DNA of 64,000 nucleotides from Faecalibacterium sp. I3-3-89 (GCF_023347275.1 NZ_CP094468.1:1426001-1490000); one strand, 5' to 3'. Positions 1 to 10,018 are shown, counted from the first letter of the stretch. The notes: generated by a model from the sequence alone, not told the origin. Numbers and translations: made by a program.

Positions 1-795
1 AGCGGAGACGCCAGCGCCCGGGAAGGTGATCTTGCTGGTGGAGGTGAACATAAAGACGCGGTCTTCGTTGCCGTACTTCTTGCACTCGTTCAGCAGGACG
101 GGGGTCTCGATGATCTCCTCCGTCAGATGGTGGACGATGTAAGCCTCATCCCAGAAGATCTTGAAGTCGGGGGCGGCGGTCTTCATCTTAGCAAAGCGGT
201 CGATGGTCTCATCGCTGTAGGTGTAGCCGTCGGGGTTGGAATACTGCGGCACGCACCAGATGCCCTTGATGGTGTCATCCTCGGCCACCAGCTTCTCGAC
301 GACGTCCATGTCGGGGCCGTTTGGGGTCATGGGGACGCTGATCAGCTCGAAGCCGAACTCCTCGGTGATGGAAAAATGGCGGTCATAGCCGGGCACCGGG
401 CAGAGGAACTTCCGCTTCTCCACCTGAGACCACGGGCAGGGAGACTCCGGGAAACCGAAGCTGTAGCCCATCGAGATGAGGTTGTACATCAGCTGCAGGC
501 TGGAGTTGCCGCCCACAAAGACCTCCTCGGGCTTCACGCCCATCACGTCGGCGAACAGCTCGCGGGCCTCATGCAGGCCCTCCAGATCGCCGTAGTTGCG
601 GGCGTCGGTGCCGGCGTCGGTGGTGTAATCCGTCATCTGCAGCAGACCCATTGCCAGATCCATCTGGTGAGGGCCGGGCTTGCCGCGGGCCATGTTCAGC
701 TTCAGGCCCATCGCCTGAAACTTTTTGTACTCTTCTTCCAGAGCCGCCTTTTCGGCAGCCAGTTCGTCGCGGGTCATCTCAAAATAATTTGCCAT
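1..795 (-). CDS. PLP-dependent aminotransferase (MocR/AspT-like), N-terminal 265 residues only
   Basis: The reading frame begins at 795 after a good ribosome binding site (AAAGGAG) and runs off the left edge, so the C-terminal part is missing. The N-terminus (MANYFEMTRDELAAEK) and the motifs NMARGKPGP, NYGDLEGLHEAR and VFVGGNSSLQLMYN are typical of the large PF12897-type class I aminotransferases that transaminate aspartate or alanine. The PLP lysine lies in or beyond the missing part. The gene stands alone downstream of its own promoter and is separated from clpX by a terminator. The substrate is inferred from family only. Confidence 0.85.
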   Translation of the reverse strand, partial: MANYFEMTRDELAAEKAALEEEYKKFQAMGLKLNMARGKPGPHQMDLAMGLLQMTDYTTDAGTDARNYGDLEGLHEARELFADVMGVKPEEVFVGGNSSLQLMYNLISMGYSFGFPESPCPWSQVEKRKFLCPVPGYDRHFSITEEFGFELISVPMTPNGPDMDVVEKLVAEDDTIKGIWCVPQYSNPDGYTYSDETIDRFAKMKTAAPDFKIFWDEAYIVHHLTEEIIETPVLLNECKKYGNEDRVFMFTSTSKITFPGAGVSA

Positions 796-914
796 AACAC
801 ACACTCCTTTATCGTACGTTCTATTTCCCACAGGGTCCGGTACTGTATCTCTGCGAAGCAGGTTCATGCCAGTGGGCCGCTCCGATTTTTACCCTCACAG
901 TTCCAGACTTTTAT

Positions 915-943
915 AGTTTACTACAATTTGACCTCGGAAACAA
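915..943 (-). promoter_or_regulatory. putative sigma-A promoter of the aminotransferase gene
   Basis: On the minus strand a -35 TTGTTT (938-943) and a -10 TAAACT (915-920) are separated by 17 bp. They sit between the clpX terminator and the aminotransferase start. Pattern match only. Confidence 0.4.
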
Positions 944-960
944 GTCGGATGGCACAAAAA

Positions 961-997
961 GACCCCGCCAAAAAGTAAAAAGCTTTCAGCGGGGCCT
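961..997 (-). terminator. Rho-independent terminator after clpX
   Basis: GGCCCCGC and GCGGGGTC form an 8-bp stem on the minus strand, followed by a TTTTTG tract. It lies 25 bp past the clpX stop and closes the clpP-clpX unit. Confidence 0.85.
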
Positions 998-1022
998 GTT
1001 CTCCCCTGCTGCGCGCTGCCGC

Positions 1023-2351
1023 TCAGCTCAGGGAAGGCTGGTTCTTATAACGCTTGCGCACTGCGCCGTACTCCATGTGTGCCTCGCCGCCCTCTACCGT
1101 ATCCTCGTCGATGGTGACGCGGATGATGGTGGGGTCTGTGGGCACATTGTACATGACGGGCATCAGGATGTTCTCCATCACGCTGCGCAGACCGCGGGCA
1201 CCGGTCTTGCGCTCGATGGTCTTCCGCGCAATGGCGTGGAGGGCCTCATCGGTGATGTTCAGCTCCACATTATCCATGGCCAGCAGCTCTTTGTACTGCT
1301 TGACCAGACTGTTTCGAGGCTCCTTCAGGACACGCACCAGCGCATCCTCGTCCAGATCATCCAGCACCGTAATGACCGGCAGACGGCCGATCAGTTCGGG
1401 GATGAGGCCGAACTTGACGAGGTCGTGGGGTTCGACCTTCTGCAGCAGGGCTTTCTGGGCCTCGCTGGAATTGTCCTTCAGGCTGCTGCCGAAGCCCAGA
1501 GCGGACTTATCGGTGCGGCGAAGGATATACTTGTCCAGACCGTCGAAGGCACCGCCGCAGATGAAGAGGATGTTGGTGGTGTCGATCTGGATGAACTCCT
1601 GCTGAGGGTGCTTGCGGCCGCCCTGCGGGGGAACATTGCTGACCGTTCCCTCCAGGATCTTCAGCAGAGCCTGCTGGACGCCCTCACCGCCCACATCACG
1701 GGTGATGGAGGGGTTCTCGCTCTTGCGGGTGATCTTGTCGATCTCATCGATATAGATGATGCCGATCTGCGCCTTCTGGACGTCGAAGTCTGCGGCCTGA
1801 ATGAGCTTGAGCAGGATGTTCTCCACGTCCTCGCCCACATAGCCGGCCTCCGTCAGGGTGGTGGCATCTGCGATGGCGAAGGGCACGCCCAGCATCTTGG
1901 CCAGTGTCTGGGCCAGCAGGGTCTTGCCGACACCGGAGGGGCCGAGGAGCAGGACGTTGGACTTCTGCAGCTCAACGTCGGCGCCCTTGCCGCTCAGGAT
2001 GCGTTTGTAGTGGTTGTAGACCGAGACGGCCAGCACACGCTTGGCCTCGTCCTGACCGATGACGTACTGGTCAAGTCCCTCCTTGATCTCCGCAGGGGTC
2101 TTGATGTTGATAGAAAGCTCGTCAGACGGCTGGATGCGCGCCCGGCTGGCACTGCCGCGGCTGGGGCGGGAGCTGCTGCCCGCGTGATCCGGCTTGTCCG
2201 AGAGCAGATCGGCACAGAGGCCGATGCATTCGCTGCAGATGTTCACGCCGGGACCGATGATCATCCGCTCCACTTCATCCTGATGTTTGCCGCAGAAGCT
2301 GCAGACCAGATCCTTTTCGTTTTTATCTCTGCCGGAATTGTTATTAGCCAT
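1023..2351 (-). CDS. clpX: ATP-dependent Clp protease ATP-binding subunit ClpX
   Basis: ClpX is the AAA+ unfoldase that recognises, unfolds and feeds substrates to ClpP. The 442-residue protein has an N-terminal C4 zinc-binding domain (C17, C20, C39, C42), Walker A GPSGVGKT, Walker B IIYIDEID, and the GYVGEDVE pore-loop region. Length and domain order are normal. It lies 40 bp downstream of clpP in the same direction and ends at a terminator, so the two are probably co-transcribed. This matches the usual tig-clpP-clpX order. Confidence 0.98.
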   Translation of the reverse strand: MANNNSGRDKNEKDLVCSFCGKHQDEVERMIIGPGVNICSECIGLCADLLSDKPDHAGSSSRPSRGSASRARIQPSDELSINIKTPAEIKEGLDQYVIGQDEAKRVLAVSVYNHYKRILSGKGADVELQKSNVLLLGPSGVGKTLLAQTLAKMLGVPFAIADATTLTEAGYVGEDVENILLKLIQAADFDVQKAQIGIIYIDEIDKITRKSENPSITRDVGGEGVQQALLKILEGTVSNVPPQGGRKHPQQEFIQIDTTNILFICGGAFDGLDKYILRRTDKSALGFGSSLKDNSSEAQKALLQKVEPHDLVKFGLIPELIGRLPVITVLDDLDEDALVRVLKEPRNSLVKQYKELLAMDNVELNITDEALHAIARKTIERKTGARGLRSVMENILMPVMYNVPTDPTIIRVTIDEDTVEGGEAHMEYGAVRKRYKNQPSLS

Positions 2352-2391
2352 AACCGTTTTTCCTTATCCTGGGTGTATTGCTTTCTGCCGC

Positions 2392-2991
2392 TCAGCGGTG
2401 GGTGATGACCTCATCGATGAGGCCGTATTCCTTGGCCTCCTGCGCAGAAAGGAAGTTGTCGCGCTCGGTATCCAGCTCCACCTTTTCCAGCGGCTGGCCG
2501 GTGTACTCGCTGAGCAGCCGGTTCATCTTGGCGCGGGTGCGGACGAGATGGTCGGCATGGATCTTGATGTCGGTAGCCTGTCCGGACAGACCGCCGCCCT
2601 GACCGCCGGCGATGAGGGGCTGGTGGATCATGATCTCGGCGTTGGGCAGGGCGAAGCGCTTGCCCTTGGTGCCGCTGGCCAGCAGGAACGCACCCATCGA
2701 GGCGGCCATGCCCATGCAGATGGTGGAGACGTCACACTTGATATACTGGATGGTATCGTGGATGGCCATACCTGCGCTGATGGAGCCGCCGGGGCTGTTG
2801 ATATACAGGCTGATGTCCTTATCGGGGTCCTGCCCTTCCAGATACAGCAGCTGTGCCACGACAAGGCTGGCGGAGGTATCGTTGACATCCTCGCTCAGCA
2901 CAATGATGCGGTCGTTCAGCAGACGGGAGAAAATATCATAGGAACGCTCCCCGTGCGCCGACTGCTCGACAACGTAAGGAACAAAACTCAT
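2392..2991 (-). CDS. clpP: ATP-dependent Clp protease proteolytic subunit ClpP
   Basis: This is the serine peptidase that forms the barrel of the ClpXP machine. At 199 residues it is of standard length, with catalytic Ser98 (MAASMGAF), His123 (MIHQPL) and Asp174 (LDTERD). A strong AGGAGG site precedes the ATG. A strong hairpin separates it from tig, so it is probably expressed by read-through or from a promoter close to the hairpin (a TACAAT lies at 3018-3023, but the -35 is poor). clpX follows after 40 bp. Confidence 0.98.
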   Translation of the reverse strand: MSFVPYVVEQSAHGERSYDIFSRLLNDRIIVLSEDVNDTSASLVVAQLLYLEGQDPDKDISLYINSPGGSISAGMAIHDTIQYIKCDVSTICMGMAASMGAFLLASGTKGKRFALPNAEIMIHQPLIAGGQGGGLSGQATDIKIHADHLVRTRAKMNRLLSEYTGQPLEKVELDTERDNFLSAQEAKEYGLIDEVITHR

Positions 2992-3030
2992 AGGGTTCGC
3001 CTCCTGAATGAAAAATTATTGTATTTGCAA

Positions 3031-3079
3031 AATTGACCGATACGGCAAGCACACAGGGCCGTAGCCGTATCGGTCAATT
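3031..3079 (-). terminator. 16-bp perfect hairpin between tig and clpP (terminator/attenuator)
   Basis: AATTGACCGATACGGC (3031-3046) is perfectly complementary to 3064-3079 with a 17-base loop. The stem ends in AATTTT on the minus strand. It can end tig transcripts or attenuate read-through into clpP-clpX. Confidence 0.8.
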
Positions 3080-3142
3080 TCAACAACCTTCACTTACAGA
3101 GCCGGGGACTTCCCCTGCCCTGCATGACCTTGTGCGCCGGAA

Positions 3143-4459
3143 TTACTCAGCGTCAGCGGTCTTCTCGGCCTCAGCGGCCTTCTCCACGACATTTGCGTGG
3201 CTCTTGATGAAGTCGATCGCCTTATTGATGGCCAGATCGTGCTTCACCTCATCCACGTTGATCAGCTCGCGGACCTTGTCCTCTTCCATCTTGTACTGGT
3301 CAGCAATGCGCTTGACCTCGGCATTCAGCTCGTCCTCAGTGGCCTCGATGTTCTCGGCAGCTGCGACAGCCTCCAGAGCCAGACGGATCTTGACCTGCTT
3401 CTCAGCCTGCGGCATGAAGGAAGCGCGGAACTGATCGACGGACTGGCCCATATACTTCAGGTAGTCCTCGAGGCGCAGGCCCTGCTGCTCCATACGGAAA
3501 GCAAAGTCGTTGACCAGCTCGTCCATGCGGACATCATACATGGCCTGAGGGATCTCAGCCTCCATGCCCTCGATGACCTGATCGACCAGAGCGTTCTCGA
3601 CGGCCAGATCATCCTGCTTGTCCAGCTGCTCCTGATTGTTCTTGCGGATGGAAGCCTTGAACTCGTCCAGAGTGTCGTACTCGGAGCAGTCCTTTGCCAG
3701 CTCGTCGTCCAGAGCGGGCAGCTCCTTGTACTTGACCTCGTGCAGCTTGATCTTAAAGACAGCGGGCTTGCCAGCCAGCTCGGCAGCCTGATACTGCTCG
3801 GGGAAGGTGACGTTGACGTCGAACTCCTCACCAGCAGCGTGGCCGATGATCTGATCCTCGAAGCCGGGGATGAAGCTGCCGCTGCCCAGAGTCAGGCTGT
3901 AGTGCTCTGCCTTGCCGCCCTCGAATGCAACGCCGTCCACAAAGCCCTCGAAGTCGATGTCAACGATGTCGCCGTTCTCAGCAGCGCCCTCACGGGTCAG
4001 CTCACGGGCGTTGCGCTCCTGCACACGCTTCAGCTCGGCCTCGACAGCCTCGTCAGAAACAGTATGGACCGTCTTCTCGACAGTCAGACCGTTGTAAGCG
4101 CCGATCTTCACCTCGGGCTTGACTGCGACCTTGACGGTCAGGGTAGCGCCCTCAGCCTCACTGGCGGAATCGACGGAGACCTCAGGACGGCCCACCGGCT
4201 CGATACCGGCAGCCTTGACAGCCTCTTCGTAAGCTGCGGGGAACAGCTCGTTGATGGCGTCATAGGTAAAGACATCAGCGCCGTACATCTTCTCGATCAG
4301 AGCCTTGGGAGCCTTGCCCTTGCGGAAGCCCTGAACAGGGTACTTCTTGCCCTCCTTCTTGAAGACATCGGCAACTGCTGCCTTGAAGGCCTCAGCGTCG
4401 ATGGAGAACTGCAGCTCTGCCATGCTCTTCTCGAGCTTTTCGCACTTGATGAAATTCAT
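3143..4459 (-). CDS. tig: trigger factor (ribosome-bound chaperone, peptidyl-prolyl isomerase)
   Basis: Trigger factor binds nascent chains at the ribosome exit. The 438-residue protein has the N-terminal ribosome-binding domain, including the GFRKGKAPK signature, a central FKBP-type PPIase domain (residues about 150-245) and an alpha-helical C-terminal domain rich in Glu/Lys/Ala. The frame is open for 21 codons further upstream, but GGAGG sits just before the ATG at 4459 and MNFIKCEKLEKS is the conserved beginning, so that start is chosen. An extended -10 promoter lies about 140 bp upstream. Confidence 0.97.
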   Translation of the reverse strand: MNFIKCEKLEKSMAELQFSIDAEAFKAAVADVFKKEGKKYPVQGFRKGKAPKALIEKMYGADVFTYDAINELFPAAYEEAVKAAGIEPVGRPEVSVDSASEAEGATLTVKVAVKPEVKIGAYNGLTVEKTVHTVSDEAVEAELKRVQERNARELTREGAAENGDIVDIDFEGFVDGVAFEGGKAEHYSLTLGSGSFIPGFEDQIIGHAAGEEFDVNVTFPEQYQAAELAGKPAVFKIKLHEVKYKELPALDDELAKDCSEYDTLDEFKASIRKNNQEQLDKQDDLAVENALVDQVIEGMEAEIPQAMYDVRMDELVNDFAFRMEQQGLRLEDYLKYMGQSVDQFRASFMPQAEKQVKIRLALEAVAAAENIEATEDELNAEVKRIADQYKMEEDKVRELINVDEVKHDLAINKAIDFIKSHANVVEKAAEAEKTADAE

Positions 4460-4599
4460 TTTGTGTATCCTCCACTCAAATATTGTATTGCGTTGGGGCA
4501 GCGGGAAAACTGCCGCCTGCAACCGCGCACCGCGTCCTTGCTGTTGCGAAATGCGGGGACGCGCGCGCTCAAATTGGGTGCAACAATCGCGTCACAACC

Positions 4600-4629
4600 T
4601 ATTATAACACGCTTGTGATAGAATTGCCA
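4600..4629 (-). promoter_or_regulatory. extended -10 promoter of tig
   Basis: TGTTATAAT (minus strand, TATAAT at 4600-4605) is an extended -10 element. A weak -35 TGGCAA lies 18 bp upstream. It is well placed between the phosphoesterase gene and tig. Confidence 0.6.
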
Positions 4630-4675
4630 CCCCAAATTTTGACTTTTTGTTATTTCTGACCTTTCCGTCCCGGCC

Positions 4676-5359
4676 TCAGTTGATGCGGTAGGGGCAGAAC
4701 TTCAGGCCGTCGGCGCTGACGAGCTTGTAGCGGATGCCGTCCACATCGCCCTGTACGGCGTACCGGATGGCGTTGCCGTGCAGATGGCCGTAGTAGCAGG
4801 TCCGGATGCCGTAGGCCTTCAGCGTCGCCACGATCTCAGGGGCACTGGTGCCGGTGTAGACCGGCGGATAATGCAGGAACACCAGCTTCTCCAGCCCCGG
4901 CTCTGCGGCGTCAAGGCTCATTTTGAGCCGCCCGATCTCCCGGTTCATCACCTTTTCGTCGTGGGCCTCCCCCACATCGAACAGCCAGCCCCGGGTGCCG
5001 CAGATGGCGTAACCCTCCACGGCGTAGGAGTTGTTGTGCAGGATGTGGAGGGTGTCAAAGCCCTCGGCCTTCAGGTAAGCGTTCATCTTGTTGGCGGTGG
5101 TCCACCAATAATCGTGGTTCCCCTTCATGATGAGCTTCTGCCCCGGCAGCTGCTGCAAGAACGCGAAGTCCTTCCGGGTGTCGGTCAGCCGCATGGCCCA
5201 GCTGATGTCGCCTGCAAGGACGATGGTGTCCTCGGGCTTGATGAGCTTGCGCCAGTTGCGTTCCAGCCGCTCCACATAGCCGTTCCAGCCGGGGAAAACG
5301 TCCATCGGCTTGGAGGCACCTAGGGAGAGGTGGGTATCGCCAAGCACAAAAAGTGCCAT
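4676..5359 (-). CDS. metallophosphoesterase family protein
   Basis: The 227-residue protein shows all calcineurin-like phosphoesterase signatures: GDTHLS at the N-terminus, GDISW, GNHDYWW and GHLHG near the C-terminus, the ligands of a two-metal centre. There is no signal peptide, so it should act in the cytoplasm. The substrate cannot be told from the sequence. It starts 28 bp after thrC on the same strand and is probably co-transcribed with it. Confidence 0.92.
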   Translation of the reverse strand: MALFVLGDTHLSLGASKPMDVFPGWNGYVERLERNWRKLIKPEDTIVLAGDISWAMRLTDTRKDFAFLQQLPGQKLIMKGNHDYWWTTANKMNAYLKAEGFDTLHILHNNSYAVEGYAICGTRGWLFDVGEAHDEKVMNREIGRLKMSLDAAEPGLEKLVFLHYPPVYTGTSAPEIVATLKAYGIRTCYYGHLHGNAIRYAVQGDVDGIRYKLVSADGLKFCPYRIN

Positions 5360-5387
5360 AGTTTATTTACTCCTGTTCTGGTTTTCA

Positions 5388-6851
5388 TCACGCCTGATAG
5401 CCCAGCGCCACCTCCGCGATCCCCGCCGGGTCGATGACGGTGCTGAACCGCTCGGCTTTCTGCCGCAGGGCAGCAAGGCTTGCGGGCGCGGTCCGGCCGG
5501 TAGCTTCTTCCAGCGCCTGCATGGCCTCGAAATCGTTCTCCGGTGCGGTATGACCCAGAGCCTCCAGCACGCTGCGGGGGAACTTGAAGGGCGAGGCGGT
5601 GGAGAGCACCACCATCGGCACGCCGTCCCGCTTCTTCTGGGCAGCGACGTGGAACGCCACAGCGGTATGGGTGTCGCAGAGGTAGCCGTCCTTCTCGTAG
5701 CGGGCGCGGATCTCCCCTGCCACCTGCTCCTCGCTGCTCCAGCCGCAGTCGAAGCTCTCCCGGATCGCCGCCAGCGTCTCGGGACGGACGGTGTAGCTGC
5801 CTGTCTCATTCAGGCTCTTCATCAGACCGGCCACCTCAACATCGCTGCCGGTGACGTGGTAGAGCAGACGCTCGAGGTTGGAGGAGACGAGGATGTCCAT
5901 GCTGGGCGAGGTGGTCTTATAAAACTCCCGCTTGGCGGTGTAAGTACCGGTGGAGAGGAAGTCGGTCAGGACATTGTTCTGGTTGGAGGCACAGACCAGC
6001 CTGCCCACGGGCAGACCCATCTGCTTTGCATAATAGCCCGCCAGAATATCGCCGAAGTTGCCGGTGGGCACGCAGAAATCCACCTCGTCGCCGAAGGCGA
6101 TCTTCCCGGCCTTGAGCAGCTGGGCGTAGGCGGCAAAATAGTAGACGATCTGGGGCACAAGGCGGCCCCAGTTGATGGAGTTGGCGCTGGAAAGGCGGAT
6201 GTTCCGCTCGGCCAGCTTGGCCGCGATGGCTTTGTCGCCGAAGACCCGCTTCACGCCGGTCTGGGCATCGTCGAAGTTGCCCCGCACCGCGTAGACCGCG
6301 ACGTTCGCCCCCTCCTGCGTCGCCATCTGCAGGCGCTGGATCTCGCTGGTGCCGCCCGTGGGGTAGAACACGGCGATCTCGACGCCCGGGATGTCGTGGT
6401 AGCCATCCAGCGCAGCCTTGCCGGTGTCGCCGCTGGTGGCCACGAGGATGAGGGTCTTTTCGGTGCGGGAGAGGTTCTTCTTTGCCTCCACGAGAAGCTT
6501 GGGCATCAGCTGGAGGGCGTAGTCCTTGAACGCACAGGTCGGGCCATGCCACAGCTCAAGGGCATAGGTATCCCCTTCCACCGGGGCCAGATAGCCTGCC
6601 TTGCCGCCGAACGCCTCCCCGTAGGTGGTGCGGGTGGCTTCAGCGAGGAAGTTCTTGGAGTAGTCGGTCAGATATTCGCTGACGACGGCAGCGGCCAGCG
6701 CGGGATAATCCAGCTGGCACAGCGCCCTGACGTCCACCTGCGGAAAGCGTTCCGGGACGAACAGACCGCCCTCATCCGACAGGCCCTGTGCGATCGCCTG
6801 AGAGGCGGTCACAATGCGGTCATGGTCTCTCGTGCTGAAAAATTTCATCAT
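5388..6851 (-). CDS. thrC: threonine synthase
   Basis: Threonine synthase converts O-phosphohomoserine to threonine with PLP. The 487-residue protein belongs to the long, yeast/E. coli-like class. It has an N-terminal domain (STRDHDRIVTASQAIAQGLSDEGGLF), the PLP-lysine motif AFKDYALQLMP near residue 110, and the phosphate-binding TSGDTGKAAL segment. No other threonine-pathway gene is adjacent. The 100-bp upstream stretch holds a CGGCCTC/GAGGCCG hairpin but no recognisable T-box. Confidence 0.97.
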   Translation of the reverse strand: MMKFFSTRDHDRIVTASQAIAQGLSDEGGLFVPERFPQVDVRALCQLDYPALAAAVVSEYLTDYSKNFLAEATRTTYGEAFGGKAGYLAPVEGDTYALELWHGPTCAFKDYALQLMPKLLVEAKKNLSRTEKTLILVATSGDTGKAALDGYHDIPGVEIAVFYPTGGTSEIQRLQMATQEGANVAVYAVRGNFDDAQTGVKRVFGDKAIAAKLAERNIRLSSANSINWGRLVPQIVYYFAAYAQLLKAGKIAFGDEVDFCVPTGNFGDILAGYYAKQMGLPVGRLVCASNQNNVLTDFLSTGTYTAKREFYKTTSPSMDILVSSNLERLLYHVTGSDVEVAGLMKSLNETGSYTVRPETLAAIRESFDCGWSSEEQVAGEIRARYEKDGYLCDTHTAVAFHVAAQKKRDGVPMVVLSTASPFKFPRSVLEALGHTAPENDFEAMQALEEATGRTAPASLAALRQKAERFSTVIDPAGIAEVALGYQA

Positions 6852-6952
6852 TATCGCTCCTTTTTGCCAGAAGGCCCATCACTCGGCCTCATCCTGCGGC
6901 AGCGGCCCGAGGCCGTTTTCTGCCTTTTCCCACCGGGTTTTTCTGTGCGCGT

Positions 6953-7324
6953 CTAGCTTTTTGCCCAGAAAGCACCCTTTATAATATGTACCATCCAGCG
7001 CCCGCTGTCAAGAGGGACGACCTCAGCCACGTCGAAACGCACCGGTTCGTCGCTCTGACGGGTGCTCTGGAGATACAATGCGGCAGATGCGATGATACGC
7101 CTCTGCTTCGCGGCATTCACCGCAGCGGCAGGGGTATCCAGAGAGTCTTTGGCGCGGGTCTTGACCTCGCAGAACACCAGTGTCCCGTCCGGTTCCCGCA
7201 GGATGAGGTCGATCTCCCCCATCCGGGTGTGATAATTATGGCCGAGAAGCTCTGCCCCCTGCTTCTGGTAGAAGCGGGCCGCGGCGGCCTCTCCTCTTTG
7301 GCCCGTCTCGGCCCGGCCCATCAC
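6953..7324 (-). CDS. YraN / UPF0102 family endonuclease-fold protein
   Basis: The 123-residue protein carries the UPF0102 core: GEIDLI followed by [10 protein letters not shown], the acidic and E-x-K residues of a restriction-endonuclease-like fold. Its physiological substrate is not established. Its ATG overlaps the rnhB stop by 4 bp, and the pairing rnhB-yraN is common in Firmicutes, which supports the call. Confidence 0.9.
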   Translation of the reverse strand: MMGRAETGQRGEAAAARFYQKQGAELLGHNYHTRMGEIDLILREPDGTLVFCEVKTRAKDSLDTPAAAVNAAKQRRIIASAALYLQSTRQSDEPVRFDVAEVVPLDSGRWMVHIIKGAFWAKS

Positions 7325-7965
7325 TTGCCTTCGGGCCAGTAGCCCTGTTTTTTGAGGAAGCTGCGGCGGTAGAAGGGCTGGATGCCGTACTGTGCAATGA
7401 GTTCATAGTGCAGCTTTGTGCCGTAGCCCTTGTGCTTCGCCAACTGATACTGGGGATACTGCTTGTCCAGCTCCAGCATATAGCGGTCACGGCTGACTTT
7501 CGCCAGCACTGATGCCGCGCCGATGCTGGCGCTGGTGGCATCGCCCTTCACCACCGGCTGTGCGGGCATGGTCAGCCCTGCCGGAGTCCGGTTGCCGTCC
7601 ACGAGGACGAGGTTGGGCACGATGTCCAGCCCCTCCACGGCCTGACGCATCCCGCCCATGGTGGCGTTGAGGATGTTGTCGCGGTCGATGACATCCGGGC
7701 CGACGAAGACGATCTTATAGGCCAGCGCCTTTTCGATGATCTGCTCGAAGAGGGCCTCCCGTTTTTTCTCGGTCAGCTTCTTCGAGTCGTTGATGCCGTA
7801 GACCGGAGCCTCGGGGTCAAGGATGCAGGCAGCCACACAGACCGGGCCGCACAGCGGGCCGCGGCCCGCCTCGTCCACGCCTGCAAAGCAGCCGTACTGC
7901 GCCCGGATGTCGGCATCATAGGCATAGAGCGGCGCAGAGATCTCCTCGTCTGTCCGGCGCTTCAT
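7321..7965 (-). CDS. rnhB: ribonuclease HII
   Basis: RNase HII removes ribonucleotides from DNA-RNA hybrids. The 214-residue protein contains the [13 protein letters not shown] active-site motif near residue 30, [12 protein letters not shown] and the later VDG and [21 protein letters not shown] motifs. The frame is open for 24 codons further upstream, but that part lies inside rbgA; MKRRTDEE at 7965, overlapping the rbgA stop as ATGA, is the better start. Part of the tightly overlapping lepB-rbgA-rnhB-yraN unit. Confidence 0.96.
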   Translation of the reverse strand: MKRRTDEEISAPLYAYDADIRAQYGCFAGVDEAGRGPLCGPVCVAACILDPEAPVYGINDSKKLTEKKREALFEQIIEKALAYKIVFVGPDVIDRDNILNATMGGMRQAVEGLDIVPNLVLVDGNRTPAGLTMPAQPVVKGDATSASIGAASVLAKVSRDRYMLELDKQYPQYQLAKHKGYGTKLHYELIAQYGIQPFYRRSFLKKQGYWPEGK

Positions 7966-8885
7966 TCCTCGTCCTCCTCGGCAAAGTCCGCCATATCGTC
8001 CCGCTGGGGCGGGCGCTCGAGGGAGATGCGGCCCCACTTGCAGGCGCGGAACTCGTCCACCAGCATGATCGCACAGCGCTCGGTGTCCACCTCGCCGCCC
8101 CGCACCAGCAGGCCGCGCTTGCGGCCGATGGCCTCCATCAGCTCGTAGGGCGGCAGAGCCAGCGTCTCGGCGTCCAGCTTGTACCGCTGGGCCACGAGGT
8201 CGGGATAGTTGCGGCGCACCTCATCCAGAAGGTTCATAGCCAGCTCTTCGACGTCAAGGATGTCGTCCTTGATGGAGCCGATGAAGGCCAGATTCGAGGC
8301 GATGGTCTTGGAATCGAATTTCTTCCAGAGCACGCCGGGCATATCCAGCAGGTCGAATTTCTCGGTGCTGACCCACTGCTTGCCCTTGGTCACGCCGGGA
8401 CGGTCGGCCGCCTTGGCACGGGCCGAGCCTGCGAAGGTATTGATGAAGGTGGATTTGCCCACATTCGGGATGCCGCAGAGCATCACCTGCGTCTTCGCGC
8501 CGCCCATGCCGCGGTTCTGACGGCGGGCCAGCAGGCCGGACAGCTCCTTCTCGATGGCGGCCTTGACGGCGTTCGCGCCGCCCTTTTGCTTGGCGCTGAT
8601 GGCCACACAGCCTGCGTCGGCCTCGTGGAAGTAGCGGATCCACTCCTCCGTCACGGCGGGGTCGGCGAGGTCGGCCTTGTTCAGCGCATAGAGCTTGGGC
8701 TTGCGGGCCGTGATGCGCTCGATCTCCGGGTTGAGGCTGGACAGCGGGATGCGGGCGTCCAGCAGCACAAGGCTGGCGTCAACGTGCAGGATCTCCTGCT
8801 CCATCATCCGCAGCGTCTTGGTCATATGGCCCGGAAACCATTGGATGGTATATTGGTTTGCAAACCGGGTGTCCTGATTGTTCAT
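7962..8885 (-). CDS. rbgA: ribosome biogenesis GTPase RbgA (YlqF)
   Basis: RbgA is needed for late assembly of the 50S subunit. The 307-residue protein has the circularly permuted GTPase order: G4 NKADLAD first, then G1 [12 protein letters not shown], then G3 DMPGV, with a C-terminal RNA-binding extension. The beginning ([15 protein letters not shown]) is characteristic of the family. It overlaps lepB upstream and rnhB downstream by 4 bp each, an order also found in Bacillus (lepB-type gene, ylqF, rnhB). Confidence 0.97.
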   Translation of the reverse strand: MNNQDTRFANQYTIQWFPGHMTKTLRMMEQEILHVDASLVLLDARIPLSSLNPEIERITARKPKLYALNKADLADPAVTEEWIRYFHEADAGCVAISAKQKGGANAVKAAIEKELSGLLARRQNRGMGGAKTQVMLCGIPNVGKSTFINTFAGSARAKAADRPGVTKGKQWVSTEKFDLLDMPGVLWKKFDSKTIASNLAFIGSIKDDILDVEELAMNLLDEVRRNYPDLVAQRYKLDAETLALPPYELMEAIGRKRGLLVRGGEVDTERCAIMLVDEFRACKWGRISLERPPQRDDMADFAEEDEE

Positions 8886-9424
8886 TTTACTACTCCAAAA
8901 TCCGAAAAGGGCAAAAAGCAGAGCAGCACTTTGCCCAGTATATCCTGTTCGTCGATGCAGCCGACATAGCTCGAGCGGCTGTCCAGCGAGGCGTTGCGGT
9001 TGTCTCCCATAACGAAGACCGTCCCCTCCGGCACAGTGTAGGGAAACTCCACGTCATAGCCCAGATAGGTCGGCTCTGCAATGTAATCCTCTTCCAGCAC
9101 CTTGCCGTTCACCTTCACGGTGCCGGCGGCGTAGTCGATGGAGATGGTGTCGCCGCCCTTGGCGATGACCCGCTTGACCAGCGGCCGGCCATAGCTGGTG
9201 TAGCTGTCCACGATGACCACATCGCCCCGCTGCGGCTCGTATCCTGCGCCCCAGACGATGAGCTTGTCTCCGTTTTCCAGCGTAGGCACCATCGACTCGC
9301 CATCCACCTGAATGATGCGGAAAAAGAAGGAGAACACCAGCACCAACACCAGCGCCGCCGAAATGAGCGCTTCGTACCATTCCAGCAGGCTCTGCCCACG
9401 GGCAGCAGGCTGTGACTGTTCCAT
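8882..9424 (-). CDS. lepB: signal peptidase I
   Basis: Type I signal peptidase cleaves signal peptides at the outer membrane face. The 180-residue protein has one N-terminal transmembrane segment (residues about 20-38), the catalytic Ser44 in DGESMVPTL, the catalytic Lys84 in RPLVKRVIAKGGD and the GDNRNASLDSR box. This is the short Gram-positive form. It heads the lepB-rbgA-rnhB-yraN unit and lies just after the rplS terminator. Confidence 0.96.
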   Translation of the reverse strand: MEQSQPAARGQSLLEWYEALISAALVLVLVFSFFFRIIQVDGESMVPTLENGDKLIVWGAGYEPQRGDVVIVDSYTSYGRPLVKRVIAKGGDTISIDYAAGTVKVNGKVLEEDYIAEPTYLGYDVEFPYTVPEGTVFVMGDNRNASLDSRSSYVGCIDEQDILGKVLLCFLPFSDFGVVK

Positions 9425-9501
9425 ATCCGATGCACCTCTTTGTCCGGGCTTGCGCCCGTTTTTATTTTCTCTGTCCCTGCGCCAAAAGCGCCGTATAACA
9501 G

Positions 9502-9532
9502 AAAAAAGGGGACAAACAAGTTGCCCCCTTTT
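9502..9532 (-). terminator. Rho-independent terminator after rplS
   Basis: AAAAGGGG and CCCCTTTT on the minus strand form a stem ending in TTTTTT. It lies 25 bp past the rplS stop and insulates rplS from lepB. Confidence 0.85.
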
Positions 9533-9556
9533 CTCCCGCTTTGAAACGGGGAATCA

Positions 9557-9898
9557 TCAAATATCGCTCTTGACCTTGGCAGCCTTGCCGGTGCGGCCAC
9601 GCAGGTAGAACAGCTTTGCGCGGCGGACCTTGCCCTTACGGACAACAGTGACCTTCTCGACGAAGGGGCTGTTGATGGGGAAGACACGCTCGATGCCGAC
9701 GCCGTAGGAAACGCGGCGAACGGTAAAGGTCTCTGCGACGCCGCCGTGCTTCTTTGCAATGACGGTGCCCTCGAAGGCCTGAATACGCTCGCGCTCGCCT
9801 TCCTTGATACGAACATCAACGCGGACGGTATCGCCGACGTTGAACTGGGGCTTCTCAGCCTTGATGCTGCCTTCAGAAATGATCTTCAGTGCGTCCAT
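9557..9898 (-). CDS. rplS: 50S ribosomal protein L19
   Basis: L19 sits at the 30S-50S interface. The 113-residue protein has the family core ([40 protein letters not shown]). The frame is open for 12 codons upstream from a GTG, but the ATG at 9898 follows GGAGGAATTAA and begins the conserved protein. It is monocistronic: promoter, structured leader, gene and terminator are all visible. The usual rpsP-rimM-trmD neighbours are absent here. Confidence 0.97.
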   Translation of the reverse strand: MDALKIISEGSIKAEKPQFNVGDTVRVDVRIKEGERERIQAFEGTVIAKKHGGVAETFTVRRVSYGVGIERVFPINSPFVEKVTVVRKGKVRRAKLFYLRGRTGKAAKVKSDI

Positions 9899-9972
9899 TT
9901 TAATTCCTCCATTTGTTTTTAGACGTTCATGCACGGCGAACTGCCGTCAGAGGACCGCCCGTTTAATGATAT

Positions 9973-10006
9973 GTGTCATTAACCCCGCTGTGGTCTCAGC
10001 GGACAC
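9973..10006 (-). ncRNA. structured 5' leader of rplS (L19-leader-like hairpin)
   Basis: Just after the rplS promoter the transcript can form an outer stem GUGUC/GACAC enclosing an inner stem CGCUG/CAGCG with a 6-base loop. L19 leaders that mediate autogenous control are known in Firmicutes. Assignment to that RNA family is by position and shape, not by a covariance search. Confidence 0.5.
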
Positions 10007-10018
10007 TAACGCCTTAAT

